A program made the translations under genes and the position numbers. A DNA stretch of 64,000 bases, from positions 50,905,426 through 50,969,425 of the forward strand of contig NC_085875.1 in the NCBI RefSeq assembly GCF_034702125.1, in the 5' to 3' direction. Source of the DNA: Engraulis encrasicolus (lineage: Eukaryota > Chordata > Actinopteri > Clupeiformes > Engraulidae). How positions within the stretch are numbered: the stretch's first letter is position 1; the number at the start of each line of letters is the position of its first letter. Below the pieces are notes generated by a model. That model was given only the letters and a program-made list of their open reading frames with translations, had not been told where the DNA came from and made no database searches. Positions 27,167 through 38,679 of this stretch are shown piece after piece.

Positions 27167-29992
27167 CATGCAATCACCATATCACAGAGTCTGCCACTTA
27201 AGAGAGGCACTTGTCTATGAAACACACAAACGATTGCTTAAAATTACACTAGCACAATTCATGGAAGCCTGGGGTGTATTCCAAGAAGCTGGTTAAGTAG
27301 TAAACAAGGTCAGATTAACCTTGAGGTAGTGGTAAATCATCTAATATAAGAGCCTGGAATCCTCAGTTTCATTACTGAACAACACCTGCAGCCTATCTAT
27401 TAGCAGGTTTACCACTTCCTGTAGGTTAACTCAGCCAGGTTATCACTTAATAGGGATGCACCGATACCACTTTTTTGAAAACCGATACAAGTACGAGTAC
27501 ATTAATGTGTGTACTTGCCGATACCGAGTACTGATACCGATACCTTTTACCACCAAAATACAATGAAAATAAATGCATGGCCTTGTTTTTTTCCACCTGT
27601 GATATTTTTATTGACCAATTCCATGTAGATTTAAATGTTAGTAAATGTATGAGGTGGCACTTTTTTCCATGCTGCTTTCAAGTCCACAGAACGTGACAAG
27701 ATTTTGCATTGTTTCGTGAAATAGCAATATCGTTCCTGGTATCGGCAAGTGCGAGTACGAGTATAATGAGCAGTATCGGTATCGGTGCATCCCTATCACT
27801 TAACCATGTTCTTGGAATACCTCTCAGACACACAATCCCCACACAACACAAGCATCACATACACAATCACCACACAAACACAAACCCCACACAATACAAT
27901 CAATCACTACAGAGAGCCTTTGCAATCGACGTCAAGTGAATATCCTAACCTACCGGACATAAATCAACACATCAACGAGAACGAACTGAGACAGAACAAG
28001 TCAGTATGTCTACAGCAATTAAAGACATGTGCACCCTGCACACTGAAAACCCTCACCTCTTTCGACTGGTTGGCTTTGGCAATGCATTCCGGAGTCAGTC
28101 GTTCTTGAATGAGAATCCTTATAGCCTGCGAGAGTAGAGTAGTAACGTTTATTAATCCCAAAGGAAGATTAAGCGGTCCAGAAACATACATAAATGACTA
28201 TACATTGCATGACAACATGTTTAACATATAGCACAGACTTGCCTACATTCAGAGATTAAGCAGATCTCTCTCACACACGCACGCACGCACGCACGCACAC
28301 ACCACAAAACCCCAAGGAGTTACCCTGTATTAACATCCATTTACCAGCGCTCAGAAAGACCAACATGCCAGTCACTGGAAAGTATCAAAGAAAGAAAAAA
28401 TGTGTGACAGGTCTGCGTGTAGAGCGCAGCCCTTTGCCAAGGCAGCTCGAATGAGTACCAATATCCAATCAGCTTTTTTCCCCTTTTTTTGTGTGGATGA
28501 GTACCAATATCCAATCAGCTAGAAATGTACAGCATTTTTCTGACTATGAGTCACACTTTTGTCATGGTTTGGCTGCTCCAGCGACTTACACTCAGGTATG
28601 ACACATACATAAAAAATATATAGAACTACTAGTGCACATTTGTTTTAACAAGGCGAATAAGTTCATAAATGGGTGCTTGCTGAACAACATGTGCCGTCCA
28701 TTGTGTGACTTAATATTCCAATGCAACTTGTTATTCCTTGATTTTTTTTCCTTCTTCATAATGCATATTTTGGCTGGCACTTCTTCTCAGGTGTCTTTAA
28801 AGTTAAAAAAAAATACTGTGATCAGCTTAAGCTAGTGATCATATACAGATGAACATTTCAGAACGACAGCCAAGTCTTCTCGAGCTATTTGCTGGAGGTC
28901 ATCAGTAGCTCCGCCCCCTGACCCCTCACCTTCAGCATCACCAGGTAGTCGTCATGCCGCTGGATCTGAAGCAGATTGGCCAGGGCTGTCACGCCAGCCT
29001 TGAAGTCCGGGTTGTTTACTATGGAGAAGAGACAATGTCACTCTGGGTAGGTCATTATTCAGCCACTAAGGGTGCTTTATATGTTATGTTAAATGGGTAC
29101 TACTTAATACTCAAGACACCATGGGTGCTTTATGTGGAGCCTTGAAGTCCGGATTGTTGACTATAGAGAAAAGACAACGTCCCAGAGTTTGTGATGCCAC
29201 AGAAAAAAATTAAATCTACACTGACCACATGCACAGGAAAAAATGACAATCCATTCTGGTTAGAAATGTGTCATGTGCACATGATGTTAAAAACCCGACT
29301 CGGAACTTGATGTAACCAGCTCTGAATCAGCTGATCATAACAGGTTCTCAAGACAGGTAGACCAGCTACTCAGTGAACTGACCAGTGTTGGGAAGAAACT
29401 GTGGCAGGGCTACTTGTAAACCAGGTTTTTGACATGTTTGACAATACTTGTGCCACTAAGGATATTGCCAGAATATAAAGTCTCATAACAAATATGAAAG
29501 CATTTGTTAGTACTGTTACATTGCAACATTGGGATGGCATGCAACCTTGGGGTCCCACAGGTTGCTGCCTTGACCACCTCAGTCACTTGTATGCATTTCC
29601 ACTGTAAGGCAACCCTTCAGTCCAACACAAACTTCAGATGGCAAAGAAAGCCGATGGGAGATCGGCAATATCTACCAACGGACCAAGTGTACATGTCCAT
29701 ATTCCTGTCCTTAGAAAATGTCCTGGAAGTATGCTATGGCTATATGTGAGCTCCAGGTGCCATGGCTTGGCAGTCATTGTTGTAGGCCGGAGGGAAGTCA
29801 GTGCCAGTGAACTCCATATCCCAGCAGCCCTTGCAGCAGGGCCAGCTGTGAGGTGGGCGAGCAGAGTAGGCTCTCTCGCGGTCTGGACAGACGCGGTCTA
29901 GGGGGAAGCCACATCAGTGCATGTTCTGGTTTCTTTAATCAACCACTTCCATCAAACACTGAAGCCATAGGGAAGAGGAGGGGTGTGTGTGC

Positions 29993-30030
<38 letters not shown>

Positions 30031-32254
30031 TTGTGTGTGCCTGTGCGTGTGGGAGAGTGGTCAGAGGGGGATTCAGAAACAGGAAATGTAGATAAATGTA
30101 GTCACAGAGGCAGAGAGAAAGAGAGCAAAAGAAAGAAAGAAAGAAAGAAAGAAAAAAAGGAAGCAAGAAAGAAAGGAAGCAAGAAAGAAAGGAAGCAAGA
30201 AAAAAAGAAAGAAAGGGAAAGAAACAGGCAGAGACATCAACCAACTGAGGCAAGAAAAAGGTGACGAGAACAGACAAACAGGGGTGACTGAACACAAAAA
30301 AAAAGATTGTGAAAAGAAATACAGAAGACAAAGATAGTCAACAGTAAAGCACAGGTAACGAATAAAGACGAGAGAGACAGACAGATGAAGTGATAAAGGG
30401 ATGGTGAGAAACATGCAGTGGGTCATGAAGGGCAGTGGTAGCTCAGATGGTAGAGGATCTTTTGTGTAGTATTCTTGCACACCTCCTTTGGTCAGGTGTG
30501 TCGGAGGGGAAGCCCTGGATCAACAACGCGAGAGGTAGAGCATGTCACAGGAGTGGATTTTCACTCCCGTCCCATCCCTGTCCAAGAAAAAAATCCCATC
30601 TCGGACTGGAGTCAAAGAAACAAATCCCATCCCGTCCACTCCTGAATAAAATGTCTCCCATTCTTGCCCACTCCCACTCAAAATCAACTGCACTCCCGTT
30701 TCGTCAAAAAAAAAAAAAAAAACGAGGCGTCATCTTTATTCCCGCTCCTGCTCGCTCCCGTTCATCTTTAAAATGTTGACTCGGGAATCCCGCGGGACCC
30801 ACGGGAATTCCTGAAAAATGTCATCCTCTAGTGAGAGGCAAAAAGGCTCCCACACACTTTCCACATTTGTAGAGTTTAATAGCAAAGATTTGAAACGCTG
30901 CAAATGTGGAGAGTGTGCGGGAGCTTTCTTGTCTCCATCAGATGGTAGAGGAGTCTCTTCGGCAACCAGAAAGCTGCAGATTCGAGGCCTGTTCAGCCTG
31001 ACTCCATCCATGTGCCCTTGAGTAAGATGCTAAACCCCAAGTTCGCTCCTGGTGGCAAGTTGGCACTATGCGTGGCACTATGCGTGTGAATGCGAGTGTG
31101 AAAGGGTGAACGTGAGGCATTTGTTTTAAAGCGATTTGAGTGCTTAGAGGAGTGGAAAAGTGCTACAAAAATGCAGTTCATATACCATTGAACATGTACT
31201 ATAAAATTAGAAAAGAGAGCTTAGACTCACTGTCCAGGTTGAGGAGAGGGTCTACGGGTTTCTGCGTGTCGTTGGCTGCGGACAGTGTGGGGCAGTTCCG
31301 GTATTTCTCAACTGAAATAGGAGACATTGGGGTCAACAAAGGGTTGATTAGGATGATGTCAAGGAAACGGCAAGGTAAGGCAAGGCAATTTTACTTGGCT
31401 ATTGCAGTTCATACACAGATGCAGTTCAATGTGCTTCATAAAAAACATAAAAGTAAAAGAATCCATAGACAGGCACAAATCCCAGGTTCACTATGTATAA
31501 TGCATGCGCGCACGAACGTTAACACCCACACGTGCACACACGTCAAATGCAGATTTTTTTAAAAATCTGTTTACGTATAAACATGACATATGGATAAGAA
31601 TAAAAATGGCTTTGTGACGGGTGCGTTTTAGCCCCTTAAATGGTATTTTGAAAGTAACATTCTAAAACTTCTAAGGTCAAAAACAATGCTTTTAAAAAAA
31701 AATCCACATACGTGTAAACAGATTCTAAATACTCAGACAATGCTCAGAGACATCTATAAAAATCTACATCTTCCAATGATATCAGTGCGGTTACTATGCT
31801 CTGCTAAATTTCTGTAGCAAGCTAAAACCAAGTTGTTCCACCAAACCAATTTTTTCTATCCTGTTGAGGCACACTGGCAGCAAGGTCACTTTACTTTACT
31901 GCTGCACATTAGCGGCATATAGCCAACACACCTTAAGGCCAAAACTAAGATGCATGATTTGGGGCAGAGGAACACATAACACATGTGGTGCTGGCGCCAT
32001 CTTATGGCAAGTGTATGGAATGCTTCAAGAATTACAAAAAATACACTGCAACTGCCAACATACAAAAAAGGGGTATAGACTTTGCATTCATTTACTTAAC
32101 ATTAATTACTTTACATTAACTGCCCCCCATCCCCCCTCCAGACAGAAAAAACAAAACAACAGACCAGCCCCTTGGTGCCTTTGACATCTGAACAAAACAC
32201 AAACAAATGAATGAAAGCTATGCACAGAGAGAGGGCAAGGGCGAGAGAGGTAGG

Positions 32255-32309
<55 letters not shown>

Positions 32310-34899
32310 GTTATTCGTCTGTCTCACCATTATCTCCATACTCCAGGCGTACAGCAAGCCCTAGCAGCCAGTCCACGGCCTCCTGTCTCTCCTCCGCACC
32401 GAACGGACAGTTCACATCCTGAAGATACTGAGATAGACAAACAAAAAGAAACATGGTTTGATATACTTTTCTTTTAGAGTGACTTAAACTTAAACTTTTT
32501 TTTACATTGGGCCCTTGATTTCCCATTATAACCTGATGGTCTACTCACGCTTTTTATGTTGTGTCATTTGGAGCTCTGCCAAAGATATTTTGCCATGAAA
32601 CGACTTCCTATGGGCAATGTTTTGCAGGCACAACTATGCTGTTTTTAATTTATTCATTACGGTACGCTACCACCCATAACATGTAGGTGGATCGCTTGTT
32701 TGGAAACTTCTCTTTTTCGCGATTAAGTCCATTTTTGAAAGTCTGGTAAAGGCGAATATGACGTCACATCACAAACTTCTACCTTCACCAGACTTTCAAA
32801 AACTGTATTCACGAATAGCCTGATTACGCTTCTCTGGGGAGGGTTTAGTCAATTACCAGATGGTCGGCCAATAATAACATACTTTCTAAACGTCAACTGT
32901 CAGTGATTGGTCAGGGCAATTTCAAACCTGAGCTGAATTCACTCCTCACACCAAAAGAACTCCAGGGCATCGATGATCCAGACCATACATTCATCACAAA
33001 GTAATTAATGTGGTCTCCTAAAACCAAGCTAAAGCTTTGTAGGGAAGGGCAAATGAATTGATCATAAAACACGGACACATGTAGGCTATTGACAATAATA
33101 AGCCTTTAGATCAGGGGTATTCAATTAAATGTCACTGAGGGCCAGTTTTTTTAATTCCTCCCAGTAAAGGGGCCAAACATGGAATGCGCATGCATGGTCC
33201 AAAGTGGGGGTGTGAAACAAGCGGATAACTTTCTAGACAGAAGAGATATTCGGTTTCCTATTTCTTAGTAGCCTTGATGGTCTATTGTTAGACTATTTCA
33301 GATAAGATATCACTCTCATGTGCATAGGAAAAATATCCCTAACCTGAAGTGTTAGTGATCGCAACTTGCGCACGGACACTGATAGCACACATATTTGTGG
33401 GGGGCCAGAACCTTGCCGTCCAAGGGCCGCATCTGGCCCCAGGGCCACCATTTGAATAGCCCCGCTTTAGATCATAATAAACAGATCAGAAATAGAACGC
33501 CCACATTTTCTTTTACAGCACAACTTCCGTGTGTATGTGTCTGTGTCTGTGTGTGTGAGTGTGTGTATGTGCAAGCATCAGGTGAGTGAGAGTGAGTGCA
33601 TAAGTGAGCGAGTGCGTGCGTGGGATGCGAGTGCGTGGAATGTGTGTGCGTCTGGTGTGCGTGTACCATTGTACTGTAGACTGACCTTCTGAAAGGACTT
33701 GGGCCAGTCAGAGCTGGGGATGTTGCGCAGGTTGCCACGGTCTTCAATCTTGTAGTGTCGTATCTTCTGATCCTCCAGCCACACTACGAAATTCCTGAAT
33801 TCCGTTTCGTCTGCGTACAGAAAAGATGATCATTGATGATGATGATGATGATGATGATGTGAAAGGTGCACCTTGCACACATACAACATTGGCCAGCATG
33901 TCTCCATTAGACCCAGACCTGAAGTAATTATTGGACCTTAACAGTTTTGCTTAATGTCAAAGAGCGGAGTAACATGACACCACCACCAAAATCATTTTTT
34001 GAGTCTTGAGAAAAATCATGTGGAGGTACGTATATGAGACTATGACTGGATGAAAGACTTTAAATGATGTTGTTGAGGACTAAGGTACTTCCTAATAACT
34101 GGAGACATTTGAGACTGATTCTCAAATGGTGCACATGTGCACTTCACTGTTCATGTTTTAGTGCGTATGGCTTATTAATTATGCACTAGAATACAGTGCC
34201 CAAACAAAGTGCACAATTTTGTGCACTATCTGAGAGACAGAAATAATGTCTGGATACCAGACAGATATGGTTAGGGTTAGGTTTTGGGCGTCTCCAAGTT
34301 TGAAATTTACCTCCAGCATGTCGTCACATGAGATGATAAGTCAGCAATACGCAAAGAAAATACTGATAGTGCTAAGCCTTTGAATGGCATGTATGGGGGC
34401 ATGGTCACATGAAATGAATGACAGCTGCACTAGAGTGGCATGTCAAATGTGGTGGCTGGCCAAGACCGAATGAAGGGACTCGCCAGGTTATTATGCCCTA
34501 ACTTTAAGGATAAATTGTTGAGGAGGCAATTAGGCAATGGTAAAAACGGTGAGTGCGTGCAAGAGGCAGAATAACATAAAATAAAATACACTACCACCCA
34601 TGTTCAACTAACTAAAACCAACATGGAAAGCATTGATGATAGACTTCTCTCGTGATAACAGATGAACACCAATATGGTAGGTACACGGAGCTTCAGTTTT
34701 TCGGCTGAATTAAGGTCCTGTCTGATAAAATAATGTGATACCTGTGAGACATGGCATTATTTAAGATCGCTAACAAATGTGCTAGCTCTGCTAGCTAATC
34801 AGAGGACCACCACGTCAGCTTTTCGCATCCCTTCTTACCTTTACAGTCAAAGCCAGAGGGGTTGTGGTAATCTAGTGCAGTGAGCTTTCTCTTGAACAT
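26379..34899 (-). CDS. rtraf: RNA transcription, translation and transport factor (C14orf166/hCLE/CGI-99)
   Basis: A complete gene of eight exons. In 5'-3' order: 34899-34839, 33810-33686, 32427-32328, 31311-31231, 29018-28930, 28125-28057, 27058-27010 and 26533-26379. All splice sites are GT-AG and all phases agree, giving 242 aa against 244 in human. The product begins MFKRKLTALDYHNPSGFDCK, continues with EDQKIRHYKIEDRGNLRNI and WLLGLAVRLEYGDN, and ends REL-QTRINEAIVAVQAIIAD-to-KVGR. In vertebrates this protein binds RNA polymerase II, is a subunit of the tRNA-ligase complex (RTCB, DDX1, FAM98) and travels in RNA granules. The region around residues 95-120 is the most divergent, as expected. 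It is convergent with nid2, as I recall for human 14q22. The first intron is 1.0 kb, and several introns carry MITEs and SINEs. No frameshift or premature stop is seen. Confidence 0.95.
26664..26740 (+). repeat. (GA)n microsatellite
   Basis: About 38 GA units with one interruption, in the last rtraf intron. Confidence 0.95.
27010..27058 (-). CDS. rtraf: rtraf exon 7
   Basis: It encodes GLPVALDKHILGFDTG plus one base of the next Asp codon. The acceptor is CCCTGTAG and the donor GGGG|GTAAGT. Confidence 0.94.
27102..27164 (+). repeat. (CA)n microsatellite
   Basis: A pure CA run of about 63 bp in the rtraf intron upstream of exon 7. Confidence 0.95.
27270..27827. mobile_element. Palindromic MITE with an hAT MITE nested inside
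   Basis: The outer element begins GGGTGTATTCCAAGAAGCTGG and ends ACCATGTTCTTGGAATACCTC, which is roughly inverse. It is interrupted by the element at 27451-27795. Confidence 0.6.
27451..27795. mobile_element. hAT MITE (TAGGGATGCACCGATA family), copy 2
   Basis: 345 bp, inverted relative to the copy at 8487-8838. The termini are TAGGGATGCACCGATACC and GGTATCGGTGCATCCCTA. The 8-bp duplication TCACTTAA is exact (27443-27450, 27796-27803). Confidence 0.93.
28057..28125 (-). CDS. rtraf: rtraf exon 6
   Basis: It encodes AIRILIQERLTPECIAKANQ and SKE, exactly 23 codons in phase 0. The acceptor is TCTCGCAG and the donor AGAG|GTGAGG. Confidence 0.95.
28930..29018 (-). CDS. rtraf: rtraf exon 5
   Basis: It encodes INNPDFKAGVTALANLLQIQ and RHDDYLVMLK. 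The acceptor is CTCCATAG and the donor GAAG|GTGAGG. Its 5' end plus flanking intron is partly duplicated about 140 bp upstream (29141-29186). Confidence 0.95.
29141..29186 (-). repeat. Partial duplicate of the rtraf exon 5 acceptor region
   Basis: About 45 bp are nearly the same as 28996-29040 (GCCTTGAAGTCCGGRTTGTT, then ACTATRGAGAARAGACAAYGTC). It carries a copy of the acceptor and the first 20 bp of exon 5 but no donor. Confidence 0.85.
29991..30215 (+). repeat. (GT)n and (GAAA)n simple repeats
   Basis: (GT)n at about 29991-30026 and GAAA/GGAAGCAAGAAA tandem units at 30125-30215, in an rtraf intron. Confidence 0.9.
30428..31190 (+). repeat. tRNA-derived SINE split by an insertion
   Basis: A tRNA-like head GCAGTGGTAGCTCAGATGG (30431-30461) is separated from its body (30942-31190). 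The motif CAGATGGTAGAGGA occurs on both sides of the interposed ~480 bp and may be its target duplication. The body ends TGCAGTTCATATACCATTG, typical of a fish SINE 3' end. Confidence 0.6.
31231..31311 (-). CDS. rtraf: rtraf exon 4
   Basis: It encodes VEKYRNCPTLSAANDTQKPV and DPLLNLD, the least conserved, spacer-like part of the protein. The acceptor is TATTTCAG and the donor ACA|GTGAGT. Confidence 0.88.
32328..32427 (-). CDS. rtraf: rtraf exon 3
   Basis: It encodes YLQDVNCPFGAEERQEAVDW followed by LLGLAVRLEYGDN. The acceptor is CTATCTCAG and the donor AATG|GTGAGA. A (GA)n tract (32252-32306) lies 20 bp into the following intron. Confidence 0.95.
33112..33464. mobile_element. hAT MITE with perfect 8-bp target duplication
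   Basis: The ends are CAGGGGTATTCAATT and TTTGAATAGCCCCG. CTTTAGAT is repeated exactly at 33104-33111 and 33465-33472. It lies in the rtraf intron between exons 2 and 3. Confidence 0.92.
33686..33810 (-). CDS. rtraf: rtraf exon 2
   Basis: It encodes ETEFRNFVVWLEDQKIRHYK, then IEDRGNLRNIPSSDWPKSFQK. The acceptor is TACGCAG and the donor AGAAG|GTCAGT. Phase 0 at its end. Confidence 0.95.
34839..34899 (-). CDS. rtraf: rtraf exon 1
   Basis: The start codon is at 34899-34897; it encodes MFKRKLTALDYHNPSGFDCK and the first base of an Asp codon. The donor is AAAG|GTAAGAAG. The start is chosen because the N-terminus aligns without a gap to the known vertebrate protein. Confidence 0.93.
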
Positions 34900-35060
34900 T
34901 TTGACAGATTTACTTCTGTGCAATGGTGAGTATTAATTTAATAGCTTAGCTGTGCCTTTCGCCTGCCTCTCTGTCGCCTCGAAGGCAAGTCTGCCAGAAG
35001 CAAGCTGAGTTGCTTGTCGCACATATGACGTCGTTTGAAAGCGCCAAACGTCGGAACAAC
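34900..35060 (-). promoter_or_regulatory. Probable rtraf promoter/5'UTR
   Basis: 160 bp between the rtraf start codon and the first repeat. It contains a CRE-like TGACGTCG core (about 35028) and several CpGs. There is no TATA box at a convincing place. The assignment rests on position only. Confidence 0.35.
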
Positions 35061-35276
35061 CATACCAGAGAGAGTAGAGAGAGAGAGGTTCCATTGGCCC
35101 ATTGTTTCCTGGTTCTATTATGGCCCCCCTTAGGCAGACCTAGGCAGACCTAAGGACTGTTCTATTCATTGTAGGAGCATTATGACACGGCCCTTTAGGC
35201 AGACCGGAACCTGGTCGCGTTAGGTGCCCATAGAAACCTATTATGTTGGCATATCTCTATAGAATATCTCTGACCA
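35061..35276. repeat. Dispersed repeat E, copy 1
   Basis: About 215 bp that recur inverted at 60023-60262 with high similarity (shared GGTTCCATTGGCCCATTGTT, CCTAAGGACTGTTCTATTCA, ATAGAAACCTATTATGTTGG). No coding capacity. It sits just upstream of the rtraf promoter. Confidence 0.85.
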
Positions 35277-35277
35277 T

Positions 35278-35460
35278 ACCTCGTTCAAAAAGTCGAGAAT
35301 CCCAAGAAAGCCGACCTAAAACCTCGGGAAAGTGGGCGTGAAGATTTGGTGATGCAATGTCAACGCAATAACAACCTAATACCTCGTTCAAAAAGTCGAG
35401 AATCCCAAGAAAGCCGACCTAAAACCTCGGGAAAGTGGGCGTGAAGATTTGGTGACGCAG
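35278..35460 (+). repeat. Direct repeat of ~70 bp
   Basis: ACCTCGTTCAAAAAGTCGAG and the following ~50 bp, up to GGCGTGAAGATTTGGTGA, occur twice, from 35279 and from 35382. The second copy is the start of repeat A1. Confidence 0.9.
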
Positions 35461-35904
35461 TGTCAGATCGATAATTATCGAGGTTGATCTCTGGCGGAAG
35501 TATAGAACAACGAGTTCCCGAGCTTGTGTTTTGTATGACGACACACGCATCATCAGCATGGCGCCCATGCATTGAACTAGCATGTAAACAGTATCATAAA
35601 TGCTAAAATATCATCTTGTAATCACTATCAACAACCCCAGTTGATGTCATTCAATTGCAGATGTACATATCAGTAATGCTGGTCTCTGACTGTTTGATTT
35701 AGCCTACTTAAGCTAAAATGATATGTCGTGTGTTTGGAGGCTCAAGGTGAGGTGAAAAAAAAAGAAAAGAGAACCAAAACAAGACACGCATGAATCCCGA
35801 TTGTTCCGGGGTCAGTGGCGTTCATGTGCCAAACTCCAGAACTCGATTGTGATGTGAGCTGTGTCGTCAGCTGTCTTGAGAGGTCCCGAGCTGGTGAAGG
35901 CGAC
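35382..35904 (+). mobile_element. Repeat A, copy 1 (arm of a large inverted repeat)
   Basis: About 520 bp whose reverse complement lies at 36302-36824 with high similarity. Copy 2 interrupts a tandem array, so A is a mobile unit. It begins ACCTCGTTCAAAAAGTCGAG and ends GAGCTGGTGAAGGCGAC. No transposase, no clear superfamily. Confidence 0.8.
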
Positions 35905-36036
35905 ATATATGCAGCATCACATGCCAAGTGTGAGGAATTTGCTAGATTTTTTAATAAAAAGATTTCCGACTAGAGAAGGCATCCAAAACGCAGCAACCTC
36001 TGTCGCCCACTCAGGCGATACACCGAGGGGAGGATT
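35905..36036 (+). pseudogene. CR1/L2-like LINE, segment 1 (endonuclease-RT linker)
   Basis: It encodes HHAKCEEFARFFNKKIS and then, one frame away, REGIQNAATSVAHSG, the linker preceding the reverse transcriptase domain. It is broken by a frameshift and cut by element B. The N-terminal endonuclease is missing. Confidence 0.75.
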
Positions 36037-36234
36037 CCCAAGCAGCAAAACACGTTTTCTGAACCAATTGACACGTTTTTTAACGGTGTCATTTAGGTGT
36101 TGAATAAAACCAACGTGTCAAACACGTTTGTGGAACGTTTTCTTTGACACGTTTGCAAAAACACCTTTTAAAAACGTTCAATACACGTTTAGGTTTAGTG
36201 TCAAATGACACGTGAAAATATCAACGCATCTGAC

Positions 36235-37015
36235 ACGAAATCTGAACGTACAAATTTGGTGTCAAAAGACACGTTTCTTAAAACACTGATCTGACACTTA
36301 TGTTGCCTTCACCAGCTCGGGACCTCTCGAGACAGCTGACGACACTGCTCACATGACAATCGAGTTCTGGAGTTTGGCGCATGAACGCCACTGATCCCGG
36401 AACAATCGGGATTCATGCGTGTTTTGTTTTGGTTCTCTTTTCTTTTTTTCACCTCACCTTGAGCCTCCACACCCACGACATATAATTTTAGCTGAAGTAA
36501 GCTAAATTAAACAGCCAGAGACCAGCATTACTGAAATATGTGCATCTGCAATTGAATGACATTGACTGGTGTTGTTGATAGTGATTACAAGATGATATTT
36601 TAGCATTTATGATACTGTTTACATATCAGTTGCATGCATGGGCGCCATGTTGATGATGCGTGTGTCGTCACACAAAACACAAGCTCGGGAACTCGTTCTT
36701 CTATACTTCCGCCAGAGATCAACCTCGATAATTATCGATCTGACATTGCGTCACCAAATGTTCACTCCCACTTTCCCGAGGTTTTAGGTCGGCTTTCTGG
36801 GGATTCTCGATTTTTTGAACGAGCCACAAATTCAAACATGCAGTTTTGGTGTCAAAAGACACGTTTTTTAAAACACTGATTTGACACGAAATCTGAAAGT
36901 ACAGATTTGGTGTCAAAAGACACGTTTTTAAAACACTGATCTGACACTAAATTCGAACATACAGATTTAGTGTCAAAAGACACGTTTCTGAAAACACTGA
37001 TCTAGCACCGAAGTC
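36235..37015 (+). repeat. ~68-bp tandem array of element B (four units, interrupted)
   Basis: The units contain TTTGGTGTCAAAAGACACGT and AAAACACTGATCTGACAC. They are interrupted by repeat A2. The inverted core TGTC...GACA inside each unit suggests protein-binding sites. Confidence 0.8.
36302..36824 (-). mobile_element. Repeat A, copy 2 (inverted), inserted in element B
   Basis: The reverse complement of 35382-35904. It splits the 68-bp tandem array of element B: one unit at 36235-36300 lies before it and three units at 36836-37015 after it. Confidence 0.85.
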
Positions 37016-38242
37016 CAAATTGTTTTTGTCTGAACTGGATGCAGCTGTGCAGCTCGCGCTTGGCCGGTTGCTAGGCGACCGCTCTGATTAACTGAAAATT
37101 CACTTCTTTTGCCTGACCTGACAGACCTTCACCCTCTTGATTTCTCCGTAAACTTTGACTATTTTATCCTTCATCTTTCATATTTTCACCTTCTTTGACT
37201 TTACCCGCATCCTCTTTACTACCAACTATCAACCCTCCTTTTGACAATTTCTCTTTCTGGATCGACGACGTGAAACTTCGAACGTGAAACTCCGGTGAGT
37301 TGTAATTAGCATTTCGCTAATAACATTTGCTCATTAGAAACAATGGGGGCTTTTCGACTGTAATGAAACGTGGTTTCCATACTTCTAGCCTACCGTTACG
37401 AACATTGTATTGTACTAGACTATTATTTAAGATTACTACAGGTGCCACCTCTGTATTATTTTATTAATAAGGTGAGAAGACATAGAAGTAGGCTATGTTG
37501 ATAAGATTTTGTTTCATATTTCATACACGAGTCCCTTGAACCCAACGGACATTACAGTGAAATCCTCGCGACCAGCAAAGCATGATTTTTAGAGTGGGCT
37601 CATGCAGCTGCGGCCCATTATGATATTTGTCATGAGCATCACTTGTTGAATAAGTTCTTCTTTTCATGTTTCAGGTGAAGCCAACGCAAGCGTCCTCTTC
37701 AACATTGATAACAGAAAGCCCAGACACAGACTGCACTCCAGCCCAAGTCCAAGTGGCAGCTTGTTTTTGTTCAAAAATAAATACATGCATTACACATATG
37801 TTTTTCTTCTTTTGCATAACTAGGCTAACTAAGGCTATAATAATAACAGTAGTAATAATGGTAATGGCCTCATAAATGCTATAGGATAAAGCATAGGCCA
37901 AATTTCAAGCCCCTAACAGAAAAAGCAAGCCCATATGGCGCTGCGGCAGGTTTTATTTTTGGTGTCAAAAATAGGTGTTGAACACGTAATAAAACCCAAA
38001 TGTACACCTTATTTGTACGTCCGTGGACGTGTTTTTCCGAACGTGTTGTTTGACACCATTTTGAAACGTTTAGAGAACGTGTTGGACACCAAAAAACAAC
38101 CCTTTCAGAACGTGCTGAGCACGTAATCGGGAACCTACAAATTAACCATATCTGAACGCAATTCTGAACCTATTCTGAACGTGTCACTCACCAAATCTAA
38201 ACGTTAAAAAAACGTGTTGGGCACGTTAATTTGCTGCTTGGG

Positions 38243-38679
38243 TTAAACCCCCCTAAGAGACCTGAGAGCTTCCAAAAGTTTTCTCCAATTACAGAGGACG
38301 ATCTCTGTAAAGTAGTCAGGGAAAGTAAGCAACCTGCAGCCTTGACGCGATCCCCACATATCTGCTAAAAAACATACTTGGTTGCTTAGCAGCACCTTTA
38401 CTGCAAATTGTTAACACCTCTATGCTTGGCGTTTTTCCAAGCTCATTCAAAACAGCCATGGTAAAGCCACTCCTAAAAAAGACAAATTTAGATCAGAATT
38501 CTTTAAACAACTACAGACCTATATCAAACCTCCCCTTTATAAGCAAGGTACTAGAAAAAGTTGTATTTAAACAGCTTAATCAACATCTGGCTGGTAATGA
38601 TATCTTGGAAAAATTCCAATCAGGCTTTAGAGCCAACCATAGCACCGCAACAGCACTAACCAAAATAATAAGTGATTTA
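38243..38679 (+). pseudogene. CR1/L2-like LINE, segment 2 (reverse transcriptase N-part)
   Basis: It encodes LNNYRPISNLPFISKVLEKV, FKQLNQHLAGNDILEKFQSG and FRANHSTATALTKIISDL, motifs 1-2 of non-LTR reverse transcriptase. There is an in-frame stop upstream near CPHIC. Element C then cuts it. Confidence 0.88.

Larger units (their letters stand above)
36037..38242. mobile_element. Element B: 2.2-kb inverted-repeat element inserted in the LINE
   Basis: The termini CCCAAGCAGCAAA and TTTGCTGCTTGGG are inverse. The joined LINE reads on across it (AGGATT|TTAAACCC). Near both ends there are many ACACGTTT / AACGTGT motifs and a ~68-bp tandem unit (GGTGTCAAAAGACACGTTT, AACACTGATCTGACAC). Repeat A2 is inserted inside. 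Internal DNA (37030-37930) shows no transposase, so it is non-autonomous or gutted. Confidence 0.75.
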
